DNA of 64,000 nt, taken from positions 1 through 64,000 of the forward strand of contig CAZGIW010000007.1 of NCBI GenBank assembly GCA_964526285.1. Direction: 5' to 3'. Positions within the stretch are counted from its first letter, which is position 1. The number at the start of each line of letters is the position of its first letter. The DNA is from CAYMAZ01 sp964526285 (GTDB taxonomy: Bacteria; Bacteroidota; Bacteroidia; Bacteroidales; DTU049). Positions 25,429 to 34,627 of the stretch are shown here, one piece after another. Below the pieces are notes generated by a model. That model made no database searches. It saw only the letters and a list, made by a program, of their open reading frames with translations, and was not told the DNA's origin. The translations under genes were made by a program, and so were the position numbers.

Positions 25429-27270
25429 ATGAGAAGAATAAGATATATTCTAACAATATTGTTAGTTTTTTTGGCATCATCCAGTTCTTTTGGACAATGT
25501 GAAGTGACAGCCAATATCAATCCTGCAGTGATTTGTGCTGGCGAACCCGTTACATTGACAGCAACCGGTGGATGTGGTTTTTTGATGGCCAATGATTTTA
25601 ATAACGGCACTCCCGGAACAGGATGGGTTGCAACAACTGGGGTTGATTTTACCAATCCATGTGGTGCCGGTCCTGATGCCATTTATTTATGGATGGGAAA
25701 TAATGTTCCAATTCCACGTACATTAACTACTGTTCCATTTAATGTTACAGGAGCATGTGAAATTTCATTCTGGTTGCGTTTTAGCATTCAGAGTCAGGCT
25801 TCACCATGTGAAGGACCAGACCTGGTTGGAGAAGGTGTATCTCTGCAATATTCCACTGATGGTGGAGGAATTTGGTCAGATATTGCCTATTTCAGACCTG
25901 ATGGAGTCATTTGTCCTTCATATCCATGGACAACAGGGTTTACTACTGTTTCCGGAGGAACTCTTACTGCTTTTACCACATGGGCTCAGTATCAGTTTGC
26001 CGTTCCTCCTGCAGCTCAAAGTCCTAGTACAATGTTCAGATGGAGACAACACGCATATTCATCACTAAGCAATGACCATTGGGGCGTTGATGTGGTTGAA
26101 ATACTTTGCCCTGCAGGCACTGCAGTGCAATGGTCTCATGGTCCCATTGATTTAAATCCACCGCAGGTTTTTCCTACTCAGGATACATGTTATGTTGTCA
26201 CAGTGACAGATACAGTAACATGGTCAGGATCTGCTTCAGATACGGTTTGTGTTCAGGTAAATCCTGTTCCCAATGCCACATTCAATGTTGAATCACCAAT
26301 CTGTTCAGATTTATTTACAAATATTCAGTACACCGGAAATGCCGGTTCAGGAGCTACTTATAGTTGGTTCTTCAGTGGCGGACAGGTTCTTTCAGGTACA
26401 GGTGTCGGACCCTATCAGGTTACATGGCCATTTGAAGGATGGCAGTATATCAGTCTCGAAGTTTCTGAAAATGGTTGTACGAGTCAGCCTTATTATGATA
26501 GTGTCTATGTAAACCTTGCTCCTACAGTTGTGTTCACAGCAACACCAACCAGTGGTTGTATGCCGCTTACAGTTCAGTTTAATGATTTTACAGCTCCCAC
26601 CGGAAGCAACTGGTATTGGTCATTCGGAGATGGATACACGTCAACAGATCAAAATCCACAATATACTTATACAGATCCGGGCGAATATACAGTTGGTTTA
26701 ATTGTTGTCACTGATGCCGGATGTGATGATACGCTTATTCGCCCAAATTATATTGAAGTCTATGGACAACCTGTAGCAGATTTTACATGGTTTCCTGAAG
26801 TTGGCAAAGTCTATGACCCCGTGATTACTTTCTACGCAGATAGTACATATTCAACTGATGGTTTATGGGATTTTGGAGATGGCACAACGTCAACAGATCT
26901 GCCAATTGCCGTACACACGTTTCCCGGAGTAGAAGATTTATATTGTGTGACACTTGTTTTGTACAATGAACATGATTGTGCAGATACAGTGACCAAATGT
27001 TTGCAGATTATTGATGATATTCTCATTTTTCCAAATATTATTACTCCAAACGGGGATGGATTCAATGATCAATTTGTTATTCCCAATGCTGATAAATATC
27101 CCAATAATATTTTGCAGGTATTCAATCGCTGGGGTAAGAAAGTATATGAACAACAAAATTATGATAATCAATGGGATGGAGGCGGACTCTCTGAAGGTAC
27201 ATATTTCTATATCTTCAGATATCTGGATCAGGAACATCACGGTTCACTCACTATTCTGCGAGGGAATTAA
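25429..27270 (+). CDS. PKD-domain surface protein with gliding-motility-type C-terminal domain, tandem paralogue A
   Basis: A 613-aa protein. The signal peptide ends at SSFGQ. Residues about 22-235 are a cysteine-containing region with ACEISFWLRF and GVSLQYSTDGGGIW, reminiscent of reelin-type jelly-roll modules (a weak resemblance). An Ig-like stretch and two PKD domains (YWSFGDGYTSTDQNPQ and LWDFGDGTTSTD) follow, then a CHU_C sorting domain (FPNIITPNGDGFNDQF, VFNRWGKKVY). It is expected to be exported by type IX secretion. The downstream copy (27906-29747) is identical from 26164 onward at DNA level but only similar upstream. A strong hairpin terminator follows at 27301-27329. Confidence 0.88.
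   Translation: MRRIRYILTILLVFLASSSSFGQCEVTANINPAVICAGEPVTLTATGGCGFLMANDFNNGTPGTGWVATTGVDFTNPCGAGPDAIYLWMGNNVPIPRTLTTVPFNVTGACEISFWLRFSIQSQASPCEGPDLVGEGVSLQYSTDGGGIWSDIAYFRPDGVICPSYPWTTGFTTVSGGTLTAFTTWAQYQFAVPPAAQSPSTMFRWRQHAYSSLSNDHWGVDVVEILCPAGTAVQWSHGPIDLNPPQVFPTQDTCYVVTVTDTVTWSGSASDTVCVQVNPVPNATFNVESPICSDLFTNIQYTGNAGSGATYSWFFSGGQVLSGTGVGPYQVTWPFEGWQYISLEVSENGCTSQPYYDSVYVNLAPTVVFTATPTSGCMPLTVQFNDFTAPTGSNWYWSFGDGYTSTDQNPQYTYTDPGEYTVGLIVVTDAGCDDTLIRPNYIEVYGQPVADFTWFPEVGKVYDPVITFYADSTYSTDGLWDFGDGTTSTDLPIAVHTFPGVEDLYCVTLVLYNEHDCADTVTKCLQIIDDILIFPNIITPNGDGFNDQFVIPNADKYPNNILQVFNRWGKKVYEQQNYDNQWDGGGLSEGTYFYIFRYLDQEHHGSLTILRGN
26164..27270. repeat. 1107-bp direct repeat, copy in paralogue A
   Basis: From 26164 to the stop codon this DNA appears identical to 28641-29747 (offset 2477 bp), including third-codon positions and translations in the other frames. 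Identity stops exactly at the stop codon and at 26163/28640. Confidence 0.88.
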
Positions 27271-27300
27271 AAACTACTTGTTTTTTAAAAAATATTGAAA

Positions 27301-27329
27301 AAAAAGGTTGTATTCACAACCTTTTTTTT
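27301..27329 (+). terminator. Intrinsic terminator after paralogue A
   Basis: The stem AAAAAGGTTGT/ACAACCTTTTT with a 4-nt loop is followed by a run of T. A -7 box begins at its last base, so termination and re-initiation are back to back. Confidence 0.85.
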
Positions 27330-27336
27330 ATTTTTG
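27329..27336 (+). promoter_or_regulatory. -7 box TATTTTTG between the two tandem units
   Basis: A TAnnTTTG match starting in the T-run of the terminator. The start codon of the next gene (27419) is 82 nt further on, giving a longer, AT-rich leader than other genes here. Confidence 0.5.
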
Positions 27337-27418
27337 CATATTGAATACATAATTTTTTTTTTCGCAATTAAACTTTTTACTTTTTAATTATTCTTACAAA
27401 AGTTAAAAATTAAACCAT

Positions 27419-27880
27419 ATGAAAATGAACAGATTAATTTTACTGTGTTTGCTTGTGTTTTCAAGTCAAATAGTTTGGTCACAGTCAGCACAAACATATC
27501 CTGTCGTTGAGAGATCAACTGACTGGATTTTATATCAGGAAGCTGATGGTATTCAACAGTACTACAAGTTTGAAGAATGTATTAATGAAGCAGAAGGTTA
27601 TTTTCGTGAATATGTTCTCATAAAGCTTGTAAATACAACCCCAGTTGCCAAACAGGTTGATTGGGACATTGTTTTGTTTTACGGAAAAAACACAGTGAAT
27701 TTCAATACAGATAATCCTGAACTACATCGTAGTGTATTAGTGCCGGCTGCTTCCACAGTAGAAGGAAATTGTAAATTTGGAACAGACAAAACTTTAAAAA
27801 TGTTTTCCAAATTTTTGAATTACGACATGGACGACTGGGTTCTATCTCATTTCGAACTTCGCAATTTCAGTGTTAAGTAA
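27419..27880 (+). CDS. Hypothetical secreted protein, tandem paralogue 2
   Basis: A 153-aa paralogue of the protein at 24944-25405 with the same architecture: signal peptide ending near VWSQS, then ERSTDWILYQEADGIQQYYK, YFREYVLIKLVN, QVDWDIVLFYG and DDWVLSHFELRNF. The two mature proteins differ at many positions, unlike the identical 3' halves of the genes behind them, so this pair duplicated earlier or escaped homogenisation. Family and function are unknown. It starts 82 nt after a -7 box and 16-25 bp before the next gene. Confidence 0.75.
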   Translation: MKMNRLILLCLLVFSSQIVWSQSAQTYPVVERSTDWILYQEADGIQQYYKFEECINEAEGYFREYVLIKLVNTTPVAKQVDWDIVLFYGKNTVNFNTDNPELHRSVLVPAASTVEGNCKFGTDKTLKMFSKFLNYDMDDWVLSHFELRNFSVK

Positions 27881-27905
27881 TATTATATAAAAAAAATTGA
27901 TGACT

Positions 27906-29747
27906 ATGAAATACATAAAATTAATATTTTTAGGGTTTGTAGCTATTTTGTATTCAAAACAAATGAATGCCCAATGTGACGTTACAGCCAATATCAATCC
28001 TGCAGTAATTTGTGCCGGTGAAGCAGTAACATTAACAGCAACCGGTGGATGTGGTTTTTTGATGGCCAATGATTTTAATAACGGAACTCCAGGCACTGGA
28101 TGGGTTGCTACAACTGGGGTTGATTTTACCAATCCATGTGGAACTGGCCCTGATTTGATATATTTATGGATGGGAGATAATGTGCCTGTTCCACGCACCC
28201 TTACAACAGTTGATTTTAATGTGGTAGGTGCCTGCGAAATCAGTTTCTGGATGAAATATGCAATTCAATCACAATCATCCCCATGCGAAGGACCTGATGA
28301 AATGGACGAAGGCATTACTCTTCAGTATTCAATCAATTCTGGTGCTTCATGGGTAGATATAGCTTATTTTCGTCCTGATGGTGTGATTTTGGCAAATGCA
28401 ATTCCTCCCGGATCAAATAACTCCTCCATTACAAATTACAATACCCCTTTTACAGTTTGGGCTCAGTATCAGTTTGCGGTTCCTCCTTTAGCTCAAACAC
28501 CCAATACAAGATTTCGTTGGATTCAACAGGATATCACGAGCCTTGTTTATGATCACTGGGGCGTTGATGTGGTTGAAATTCTCTGCCCGTCAGGCACTGC
28601 AGTGCAATGGTCTCATGGCCCTATAGTTTTGAACCCCCCTCAGGTTTTTCCTACTCAGGATACATGTTATGTTGTCACAGTGACAGATACAGTAACATGG
28701 TCAGGATCTGCTTCAGATACGGTTTGTGTTCAGGTAAATCCTGTTCCCAATGCCACATTCAATGTTGAATCACCAATCTGTTCAGATTTATTTACAAATA
28801 TTCAGTACACCGGAAATGCCGGTTCAGGAGCTACTTATAGTTGGTTCTTCAGTGGCGGACAGGTTCTTTCAGGTACAGGTGTCGGACCCTATCAGGTTAC
28901 ATGGCCATTTGAAGGATGGCAGTATATCAGTCTCGAAGTTTCTGAAAATGGTTGTACGAGTCAGCCTTATTATGATAGTGTCTATGTAAACCTTGCTCCT
29001 ACAGTTGTGTTCACAGCAACACCAACCAGTGGTTGTATGCCGCTTACAGTTCAGTTTAATGATTTTACAGCTCCCACCGGAAGCAACTGGTATTGGTCAT
29101 TCGGAGATGGATACACGTCAACAGATCAAAATCCACAATATACTTATACAGATCCGGGCGAATATACAGTTGGTTTAATTGTTGTCACTGATGCCGGATG
29201 TGATGATACGCTTATTCGCCCAAATTATATTGAAGTCTATGGACAACCTGTAGCAGATTTTACATGGTTTCCTGAAGTTGGCAAAGTCTATGACCCCGTG
29301 ATTACTTTCTACGCAGATAGTACATATTCAACTGATGGTTTATGGGATTTTGGAGATGGCACAACGTCAACAGATCTGCCAATTGCCGTACACACGTTTC
29401 CCGGAGTAGAAGATTTATATTGTGTGACACTTGTTTTGTACAATGAACATGATTGTGCAGATACAGTGACCAAATGTTTGCAGATTATTGATGATATTCT
29501 CATTTTTCCAAATATTATTACTCCAAACGGGGATGGATTCAATGATCAATTTGTTATTCCCAATGCTGATAAATATCCCAATAATATTTTGCAGGTATTC
29601 AATCGCTGGGGTAAGAAAGTATATGAACAACAAAATTATGATAATCAATGGGATGGAGGCGGACTCTCTGAAGGTACATATTTCTATATCTTCAGATATC
29701 TGGATCAGGAACATCACGGTTCACTCACTATTCTGCGAGGGAATTAA
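27906..29747 (+). CDS. PKD-domain surface protein with gliding-motility-type C-terminal domain, tandem paralogue B
   Basis: About 613 aa. The signal peptide is MKYIKLIFLGF followed by NAQ. Residues to about 245 are similar to paralogue A but diverged (FWMKYAIQSQSSPCEGPDEM, and a different loop near NAIPPGSNNSS). From QVFPTQDTCY to the end, the Ig-like, two PKD and CHU_C domains are identical to paralogue A. ATG 27900 (two codons earlier) or TTG 27897 are possible alternative starts. A strong terminator hairpin follows the stop. The divergent N-terminal head on a constant stalk suggests a variable ligand-binding part and a fixed export/anchoring part. Confidence 0.88.
   Translation: MKYIKLIFLGFVAILYSKQMNAQCDVTANINPAVICAGEAVTLTATGGCGFLMANDFNNGTPGTGWVATTGVDFTNPCGTGPDLIYLWMGDNVPVPRTLTTVDFNVVGACEISFWMKYAIQSQSSPCEGPDEMDEGITLQYSINSGASWVDIAYFRPDGVILANAIPPGSNNSSITNYNTPFTVWAQYQFAVPPLAQTPNTRFRWIQQDITSLVYDHWGVDVVEILCPSGTAVQWSHGPIVLNPPQVFPTQDTCYVVTVTDTVTWSGSASDTVCVQVNPVPNATFNVESPICSDLFTNIQYTGNAGSGATYSWFFSGGQVLSGTGVGPYQVTWPFEGWQYISLEVSENGCTSQPYYDSVYVNLAPTVVFTATPTSGCMPLTVQFNDFTAPTGSNWYWSFGDGYTSTDQNPQYTYTDPGEYTVGLIVVTDAGCDDTLIRPNYIEVYGQPVADFTWFPEVGKVYDPVITFYADSTYSTDGLWDFGDGTTSTDLPIAVHTFPGVEDLYCVTLVLYNEHDCADTVTKCLQIIDDILIFPNIITPNGDGFNDQFVIPNADKYPNNILQVFNRWGKKVYEQQNYDNQWDGGGLSEGTYFYIFRYLDQEHHGSLTILRGN
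28641..29747. repeat. 1107-bp direct repeat, copy in paralogue B
   Basis: Second copy of the block at 26164-27270, apparently identical throughout. Confidence 0.88.
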
Positions 29748-29770
29748 TTAAAGATAAAAAAAGTTCATTA

Positions 29771-29796
29771 AAAAGGCTGCATATGCAGCCTTTTTT
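29771..29796 (+). terminator. Intrinsic terminator after paralogue B
   Basis: The palindrome GGCTGCATATGCAGCC (29775-29790) is flanked by A4 and T6. The next gene starts 16 bp after the T-run, which rules out the upstream in-frame start at 29783. Confidence 0.88.
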
Positions 29797-29812
29797 GTTA
29801 TTTTGCACAATT

Positions 29813-30400
29813 ATGAAACATAAACTGAAAGAAGATTTCTATCTGAACACTGATGTGTGTTTCATTGCAAAAGCATTGCTTGGCAAAGAACTGGTAGTAA
29901 ATTCATCCTCAGTGAATTCAGGAATTATTACGGAAACTGAAGCCTATGCAGGAATTACTGACAAAGCAAGTCATGCATGGAACAACAGAAGAACAAAAAG
30001 GACAGAAACAATGTATCTGAAAGGGGGTGTAGCATATGTGTATTTGTGTTATGGCATACATTATTTGTTTAATGTGGTCACAAATTATGAACATGTTCCA
30101 GATGCTGTCTTGATACGTTCTGTTTTTCCCAAAGAAGGCATACCATCAAAAGGGATGAAAAAAGATATAATTTCCGGCACAGGCCCGGGAAGAGTGAGCA
30201 AAATTCTTGGAATTGATATGTCGTTCAACAAGGCAAAACTCACATCTGATGTGATTTTTATTCTTGATAACGGGATAAATATTCCTGATAATCAAATTGT
30301 TGCAGACCGCAGAATTGGTGTTGACTATGCCGGAGAAGATGCTCTGCTACCATATCGTTATTACATTAACAGAGATTTTTTAACAAATACAATATTATAA
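29813..30400 (+). CDS. DNA-3-methyladenine glycosylase (AAG/MPG family)
   Basis: A 195-aa protein of the alkyladenine glycosylase family. LAKELLGKELV-type wording is present as AKALLGKELVV. The active-site segment is ITETEAYAGITDKASHAW with the catalytic Glu, followed by GGVAYVYLCYGIHYLFNVV and the C-terminal GPGRVSKILGID. It excises alkylated purines and hypoxanthine from DNA. The frame stays open upstream to 29783, but that part is the terminator of the previous gene. The stop overlaps the next start by one base (TAATG), so it is translationally coupled to the methyltransferase gene. Confidence 0.93.
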   Translation: MKHKLKEDFYLNTDVCFIAKALLGKELVVNSSSVNSGIITETEAYAGITDKASHAWNNRRTKRTETMYLKGGVAYVYLCYGIHYLFNVVTNYEHVPDAVLIRSVFPKEGIPSKGMKKDIISGTGPGRVSKILGIDMSFNKAKLTSDVIFILDNGINIPDNQIVADRRIGVDYAGEDALLPYRYYINRDFLTNTIL

Positions 30401-31593
30401 TGAACAGAGCACAGATTATTTTAAAAAAAGGAAAATATGATTCATTGCAAAGAAAACATCCCTGGGTATTTTCAGGAGCAGTGAAAGAAATACTTGGTAA
30501 TCCCTCAGATGGTGATTTGGTGGATATTTTCGGAGCAAAAGGAGAGTATTTTGGTTTTGGGCATTTTCAAAAAGGTTCAATTTGTGTTCGTATACTAAGT
30601 TTCGGGAAAGGAGATGCAGATGTTGATTTTTTTATAGGCAGAATTAAGCAGGCATTATCTTTCAGATTGAAAATGGGTTATGGTTTTTCAGAAAGTGGAA
30701 AAGGAAACGCCTGGAGGCTTATCTTTGGAGAAGCAGATCAATTGTCAGGATTGATTGTTGACTTTTATAATGGGGTTGCTGTTATTCAGCCTCACAGTTC
30801 AGGGTTTCAAATGAATACTCCAGTTATTACCGAAGCACTGAAACATGTTTTAGGTAGTCACTTACAAGCAGTGTTTTGTAAATTCAAAGATACATTACAG
30901 TCAGATGATAATATCAGTGATTTATCCGGATTGTTGTATGGGGAATTGCCGGAAAAACTTGTTATAAGTGAATACGGAAATCAGTTTTATGTAGATGTTG
31001 CCGCTGGACAAAAAACAGGTTTTTTTCTTGACCAAAGGGAAAACAGAAAAATTGTATCAGAGTATTCTAATGAAAAAAAAGTGCTGAATATGTTTTGTTA
31101 TTCGGGTGGTTTTTCTGTTTCTGCCCTGAAAGGCGGCGCTGCTTTTGTTCATTCTGTTGATTCCTCTGCTTCAGCTGTTGAGATGGCAAAATCAAATCTG
31201 ACACTCAACGGATATGATACAGATGTGAATACATGTATTGTGTCAGATGCGTTTGAATATCTTGAAAAAATACATAATCAATATGATGTGATTATTCTTG
31301 ATCCACCTGCTTATGCCAAGCACAGCGATGCCAGACACAGGGCAGTGAAAGGGTATCAGCGTTTGAATACACTGGCCATAAAACAAGTTCGTCAGGGTGG
31401 TGTAATCTTTACCTACAGTTGTTCTCAGGTTGTGGACAAACGCTTGTTTGAGAGTACTGTCATGTCTTCGGCAATTATTGCCGGCAGGCATGTTAGGATT
31501 GTTCAGGAACTGACACATGCTCCTTGCCATGCACATGCTATTACACATCCTGAAGGGAAATATCTAAAAGGTTTGATGTTGTATGTTGAATAG
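30400..31593 (+). CDS. Class I SAM-dependent rRNA methyltransferase (RlmI-like)
   Basis: A 397-aa protein. The N-terminal PUA domain (about 1-85) contains RKHPWVFSGAVKEI. A linker with FKDTLQSDDN and VDVAAGQKTGFFLDQRENR follows, then a Rossmann methyltransferase domain with NMFCYSGGFSVSALKGGA and the catalytic ILDPPAYAKHS. The architecture and the QKTGFFLDQR signature fit RlmI (23S rRNA m5C1962) and its relatives. Coupling by overlap to the DNA glycosylase gene suggests a housekeeping pair. Confidence 0.9.
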   Translation: MNRAQIILKKGKYDSLQRKHPWVFSGAVKEILGNPSDGDLVDIFGAKGEYFGFGHFQKGSICVRILSFGKGDADVDFFIGRIKQALSFRLKMGYGFSESGKGNAWRLIFGEADQLSGLIVDFYNGVAVIQPHSSGFQMNTPVITEALKHVLGSHLQAVFCKFKDTLQSDDNISDLSGLLYGELPEKLVISEYGNQFYVDVAAGQKTGFFLDQRENRKIVSEYSNEKKVLNMFCYSGGFSVSALKGGAAFVHSVDSSASAVEMAKSNLTLNGYDTDVNTCIVSDAFEYLEKIHNQYDVIILDPPAYAKHSDARHRAVKGYQRLNTLAIKQVRQGGVIFTYSCSQVVDKRLFESTVMSSAIIAGRHVRIVQELTHAPCHAHAITHPEGKYLKGLMLYVE

Positions 31594-31632
31594 TATTCCA
31601 TTCTTTTTTTTCTGATAAAATGAAAAAATTTA

Positions 31633-31640
31633 TACTTTTG
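31633..31640 (+). promoter_or_regulatory. -7 box TACTTTTG upstream of NagZ/beta-lactamase fusion gene
   Basis: A TAnnTTTG match ending 26 nt before the ATG at 31667, in a 73-bp gap. Confidence 0.55.
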
Positions 31641-31666
31641 AAGTTGTAACACACGTTTTTGTATCT

Positions 31667-34615
31667 ATGAAGATAATCAGCATCATACTAATAATTTCCG
31701 GATTGATATTCATTCCGGCTTTGAAGAATATTCAGCCAGGGCAGGCCGAAGAAACTACTGTTCATAAGTTGGCAGTGAGAGAAATGATGAGTGAAATTTA
31801 TGCTGATTCAGTAATGAAAACACTCACTTTGGACGAAAAAATTGCTCAGCTGATTATGATGGATGTATATCCCAACAAAAACGAAAGTTATTATAAAACA
31901 ATTGATAAATGGGTAAAAGATAAGAAAGTAGGAGGAATTATCATTTTCAGAGGTGAACCAGGGGAGATTAACAGATTGACTCACAGGTATTCATCTCAGG
32001 CAACTATTCCATTATGGGTTGCGCTTGATGCAGAATGGGGTGTTTCAATGAGAGTGGACAGTATTCGCCGATTACCCTATGCCATGACATTGGGCGCCAT
32101 AACAGACAATTATATTGTTCGTGAGTATGGTCAGTGGGTTGCATCCCAGTGTATTCGTCTTGGAGTGAATATGAATATGGCACCTGTTGCTGATGTGAAC
32201 AATAATCCCAGAAATCCTGTTATTAATTACAGATCTTTTGGTGAAGATCCTGAAAATGTGGCAATCAAAGCAATTGCATACTATATGGGAATGAATGATG
32301 AAGGTGTTGTTGCTGTGGGCAAACACTTTCCCGGGCATGGAAATACTGATGCTGATTCTCATTATGAACTACCGCTTGTTAATGATAGCAGACAAGTGAT
32401 TGATTCAGTGCATTTGTTTCCCTTTAAAGAATTAATAAAGTATGGATTACCCGGAATTATGTCTGCACACTTGTACATTCCTGCTATTGATCCCAGTAAT
32501 AATCTGGCAAGTTCTTTATCACCTAAAGTGTTAAATGATTTGCTTCTGCAGGAAATGAATTATCATGGAATCGTTATCACAGATGCACTGGGTATGCAGG
32601 GGGTAAGTGATCATTTTAAACCGGGAGAAATGGAAGTGTTGGCTCTATTGGCAGGTAATGATATTCTGCTGATGCCTCAGAAACCTCAGGTAGCAATTGA
32701 CTCAATTAAAGCTGCTGTGTATTCCGGAAGAATTCCCCTTTCATTGATTGATGAAAAGTGTAAAAAAATATTGAAGTTTAAATATGTTTATTTGTCAGAT
32801 TATCAGCTGATTGACAACGCTAAAGGAATTCCTGCTGATTTGAACAATCAGGATTTGAATGACTTTATCTACAGGGTTCATAATCATGCAATGACACTGG
32901 TAGTCAATAATGACAGCCTGATTCCTGTAAAAGATGTTCAGGGAAAGAAGAATGTTGTAGTGAGTGTTGGACGTCAAACTGAAACTGAGTTTGTAAGAAC
33001 AATGAAACAATACGCTGCCTTTGATCATGTGATGGTAAGTCAGTCACCAGTTGAAATGGAAATCAACAGAACACTTTCAGCAATAGGAGATGCTGACAAG
33101 GTTATCATTTGCGTTTATGGGATGAACAACTCAGCCCGTAAACGATATGGGATCAATGAATCTGTTGCCCGGTTTATTTACAGAGTCTCTTCCAGGCATA
33201 AGGTAGGTCTTGTTTTATTTGGAAATCCGTATGGTTTAAATTATTTGTCAGAGATTTCATGGCTCAAATCAGTCATTGTTGCCTATGAAGAATGTGAAGA
33301 AAGCGAGAGATCAGCAGCGATGGGAGTATGTGGTTTATTGCCATTCAGGGGAAAGTTGCCCGTAAGTGCCGGAGGATTCAGTGCTGGAACTGGACATATT
33401 GATAGTTTTAAAAAGGGGTTGGAAATTGTTGACCCTCTGGATTTGAAAGTAAATTTGAAAGCACTTGAATCAATTGATAGTTGTGTGTTTGATGCTATAG
33501 ATAAAGGTGCAATGCCTGGTTGTCAGATTGTCATTGCATGGCATGGAAAAGTTTTCTTTCATAAATCATTTGGCTATCATACCTATGAAAATGAAATTCC
33601 CGTCCGAAATTCGGATCTTTATGATTTGGCTTCTTTAACAAAAATTCTGGCTACCACAGCTGCTGTTATGAAATTGTTCAGTGAAGAGAAAATTGCACTT
33701 AACGACCAGTTGAAGAAACATCTGTTATGGACTCGTGATTCACCTATCGGCAATCTTACAATATCCGAAATCATGTGTCATCAGAGTGGTCTTGTGGGCT
33801 GGATTCCATTTTATAAGAATATTGTAACAAGTGATTCTGTTAGAAATATTTATTTGGCAGATAAATATTCTCCTGAATTTGCTTTGCCTGTAGCAGATGA
33901 CCTTTGGTTAATGACATCATATAAAGACACTCTCTATCAAAAAATACTGGATACAAAGATTCAGAGAAAAAGATACAAATACAGTGATCTGGGTTTTATT
34001 TTACTGAGAGAGCTCATTGAAAATGTGACAGGTGTGGGATTTGATGAATATCTTCATACAACTTTTTACAAGCCAATGCAGTTGAATACAATGACTTTTA
34101 ATCCATTGGATAAATTCAATAAAAGCCGCATTGTTCCCACTGAACTTGATACAGTATTTCGCAATCAGTTGGTTCATGGTTACGTACATGATCCTGCTGC
34201 TGCTATGCTTGGCGGATTTTCAGGTCATGCCGGATTGTTTGGAAATGCTTTGGATGTGGCAGCAATGATGCAAATGTTTCTGGATTACGGCAAATACGGG
34301 GGACACAGGTATCTGGATTCCACTACAGTTTCGAAGTTTACATCCAAACAGTTTCCAGCTAATAGAAGAGCACTGGGTTTTGATCGTCCTGATAATATGA
34401 GAGACAAAGGAAATTCCTGTGAACAGGCTTCTAATCTAAGTTTTGGTCACACAGGTTTTACCGGTACTTTTGCCTGGGCAGATCCAAAACATGGTCTTGT
34501 GGTTGTTTTTCTTTCAAACAGGGTGTATCCTGATGCTGAAAACAGAAAACTGGGATCACTTAAAGTAAGGAAGAAAGTCCAGAAATATGCATACAAAGCC
34601 ATACACGTTCAATAA
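31667..34615 (+). CDS. Glycoside hydrolase family 3 (NagZ-type) fused to class C beta-lactamase-type serine hydrolase
   Basis: A 982-aa protein with an N-terminal hydrophobic signal or anchor (residues 4-20). Residues about 45-370 are a GH3 N-terminal domain with KHFPGHGNTDADSHYELP (about 219-236) and the nucleophile Asp306 in VITDALGMQGV. The His within the GNTDADSH loop is the NagZ acid/base signature. A GH3 C-domain-like linker follows (about 400-585). Residues about 595-975 form a penicillin-binding/beta-lactamase domain with SLTK (656-659), YSDLGF and HTGFTG. NagZ cleaves GlcNAc-anhMurNAc; the serine hydrolase may act on the peptide or ester side, so the protein probably works in periplasmic peptidoglycan recycling. 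Confidence 0.92.
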   Translation: MKIISIILIISGLIFIPALKNIQPGQAEETTVHKLAVREMMSEIYADSVMKTLTLDEKIAQLIMMDVYPNKNESYYKTIDKWVKDKKVGGIIIFRGEPGEINRLTHRYSSQATIPLWVALDAEWGVSMRVDSIRRLPYAMTLGAITDNYIVREYGQWVASQCIRLGVNMNMAPVADVNNNPRNPVINYRSFGEDPENVAIKAIAYYMGMNDEGVVAVGKHFPGHGNTDADSHYELPLVNDSRQVIDSVHLFPFKELIKYGLPGIMSAHLYIPAIDPSNNLASSLSPKVLNDLLLQEMNYHGIVITDALGMQGVSDHFKPGEMEVLALLAGNDILLMPQKPQVAIDSIKAAVYSGRIPLSLIDEKCKKILKFKYVYLSDYQLIDNAKGIPADLNNQDLNDFIYRVHNHAMTLVVNNDSLIPVKDVQGKKNVVVSVGRQTETEFVRTMKQYAAFDHVMVSQSPVEMEINRTLSAIGDADKVIICVYGMNNSARKRYGINESVARFIYRVSSRHKVGLVLFGNPYGLNYLSEISWLKSVIVAYEECEESERSAAMGVCGLLPFRGKLPVSAGGFSAGTGHIDSFKKGLEIVDPLDLKVNLKALESIDSCVFDAIDKGAMPGCQIVIAWHGKVFFHKSFGYHTYENEIPVRNSDLYDLASLTKILATTAAVMKLFSEEKIALNDQLKKHLLWTRDSPIGNLTISEIMCHQSGLVGWIPFYKNIVTSDSVRNIYLADKYSPEFALPVADDLWLMTSYKDTLYQKILDTKIQRKRYKYSDLGFILLRELIENVTGVGFDEYLHTTFYKPMQLNTMTFNPLDKFNKSRIVPTELDTVFRNQLVHGYVHDPAAAMLGGFSGHAGLFGNALDVAAMMQMFLDYGKYGGHRYLDSTTVSKFTSKQFPANRRALGFDRPDNMRDKGNSCEQASNLSFGHTGFTGTFAWADPKHGLVVVFLSNRVYPDAENRKLGSLKVRKKVQKYAYKAIHVQ

Positions 34616-34627
34616 ATAATTTAGCCT

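Noticed and set aside
29783..29812. Earlier in-frame start for the alkyladenine glycosylase
   Set aside because: That segment contains the T-run of the terminator of the previous gene, and the family's N-terminus fits ATG 29813.
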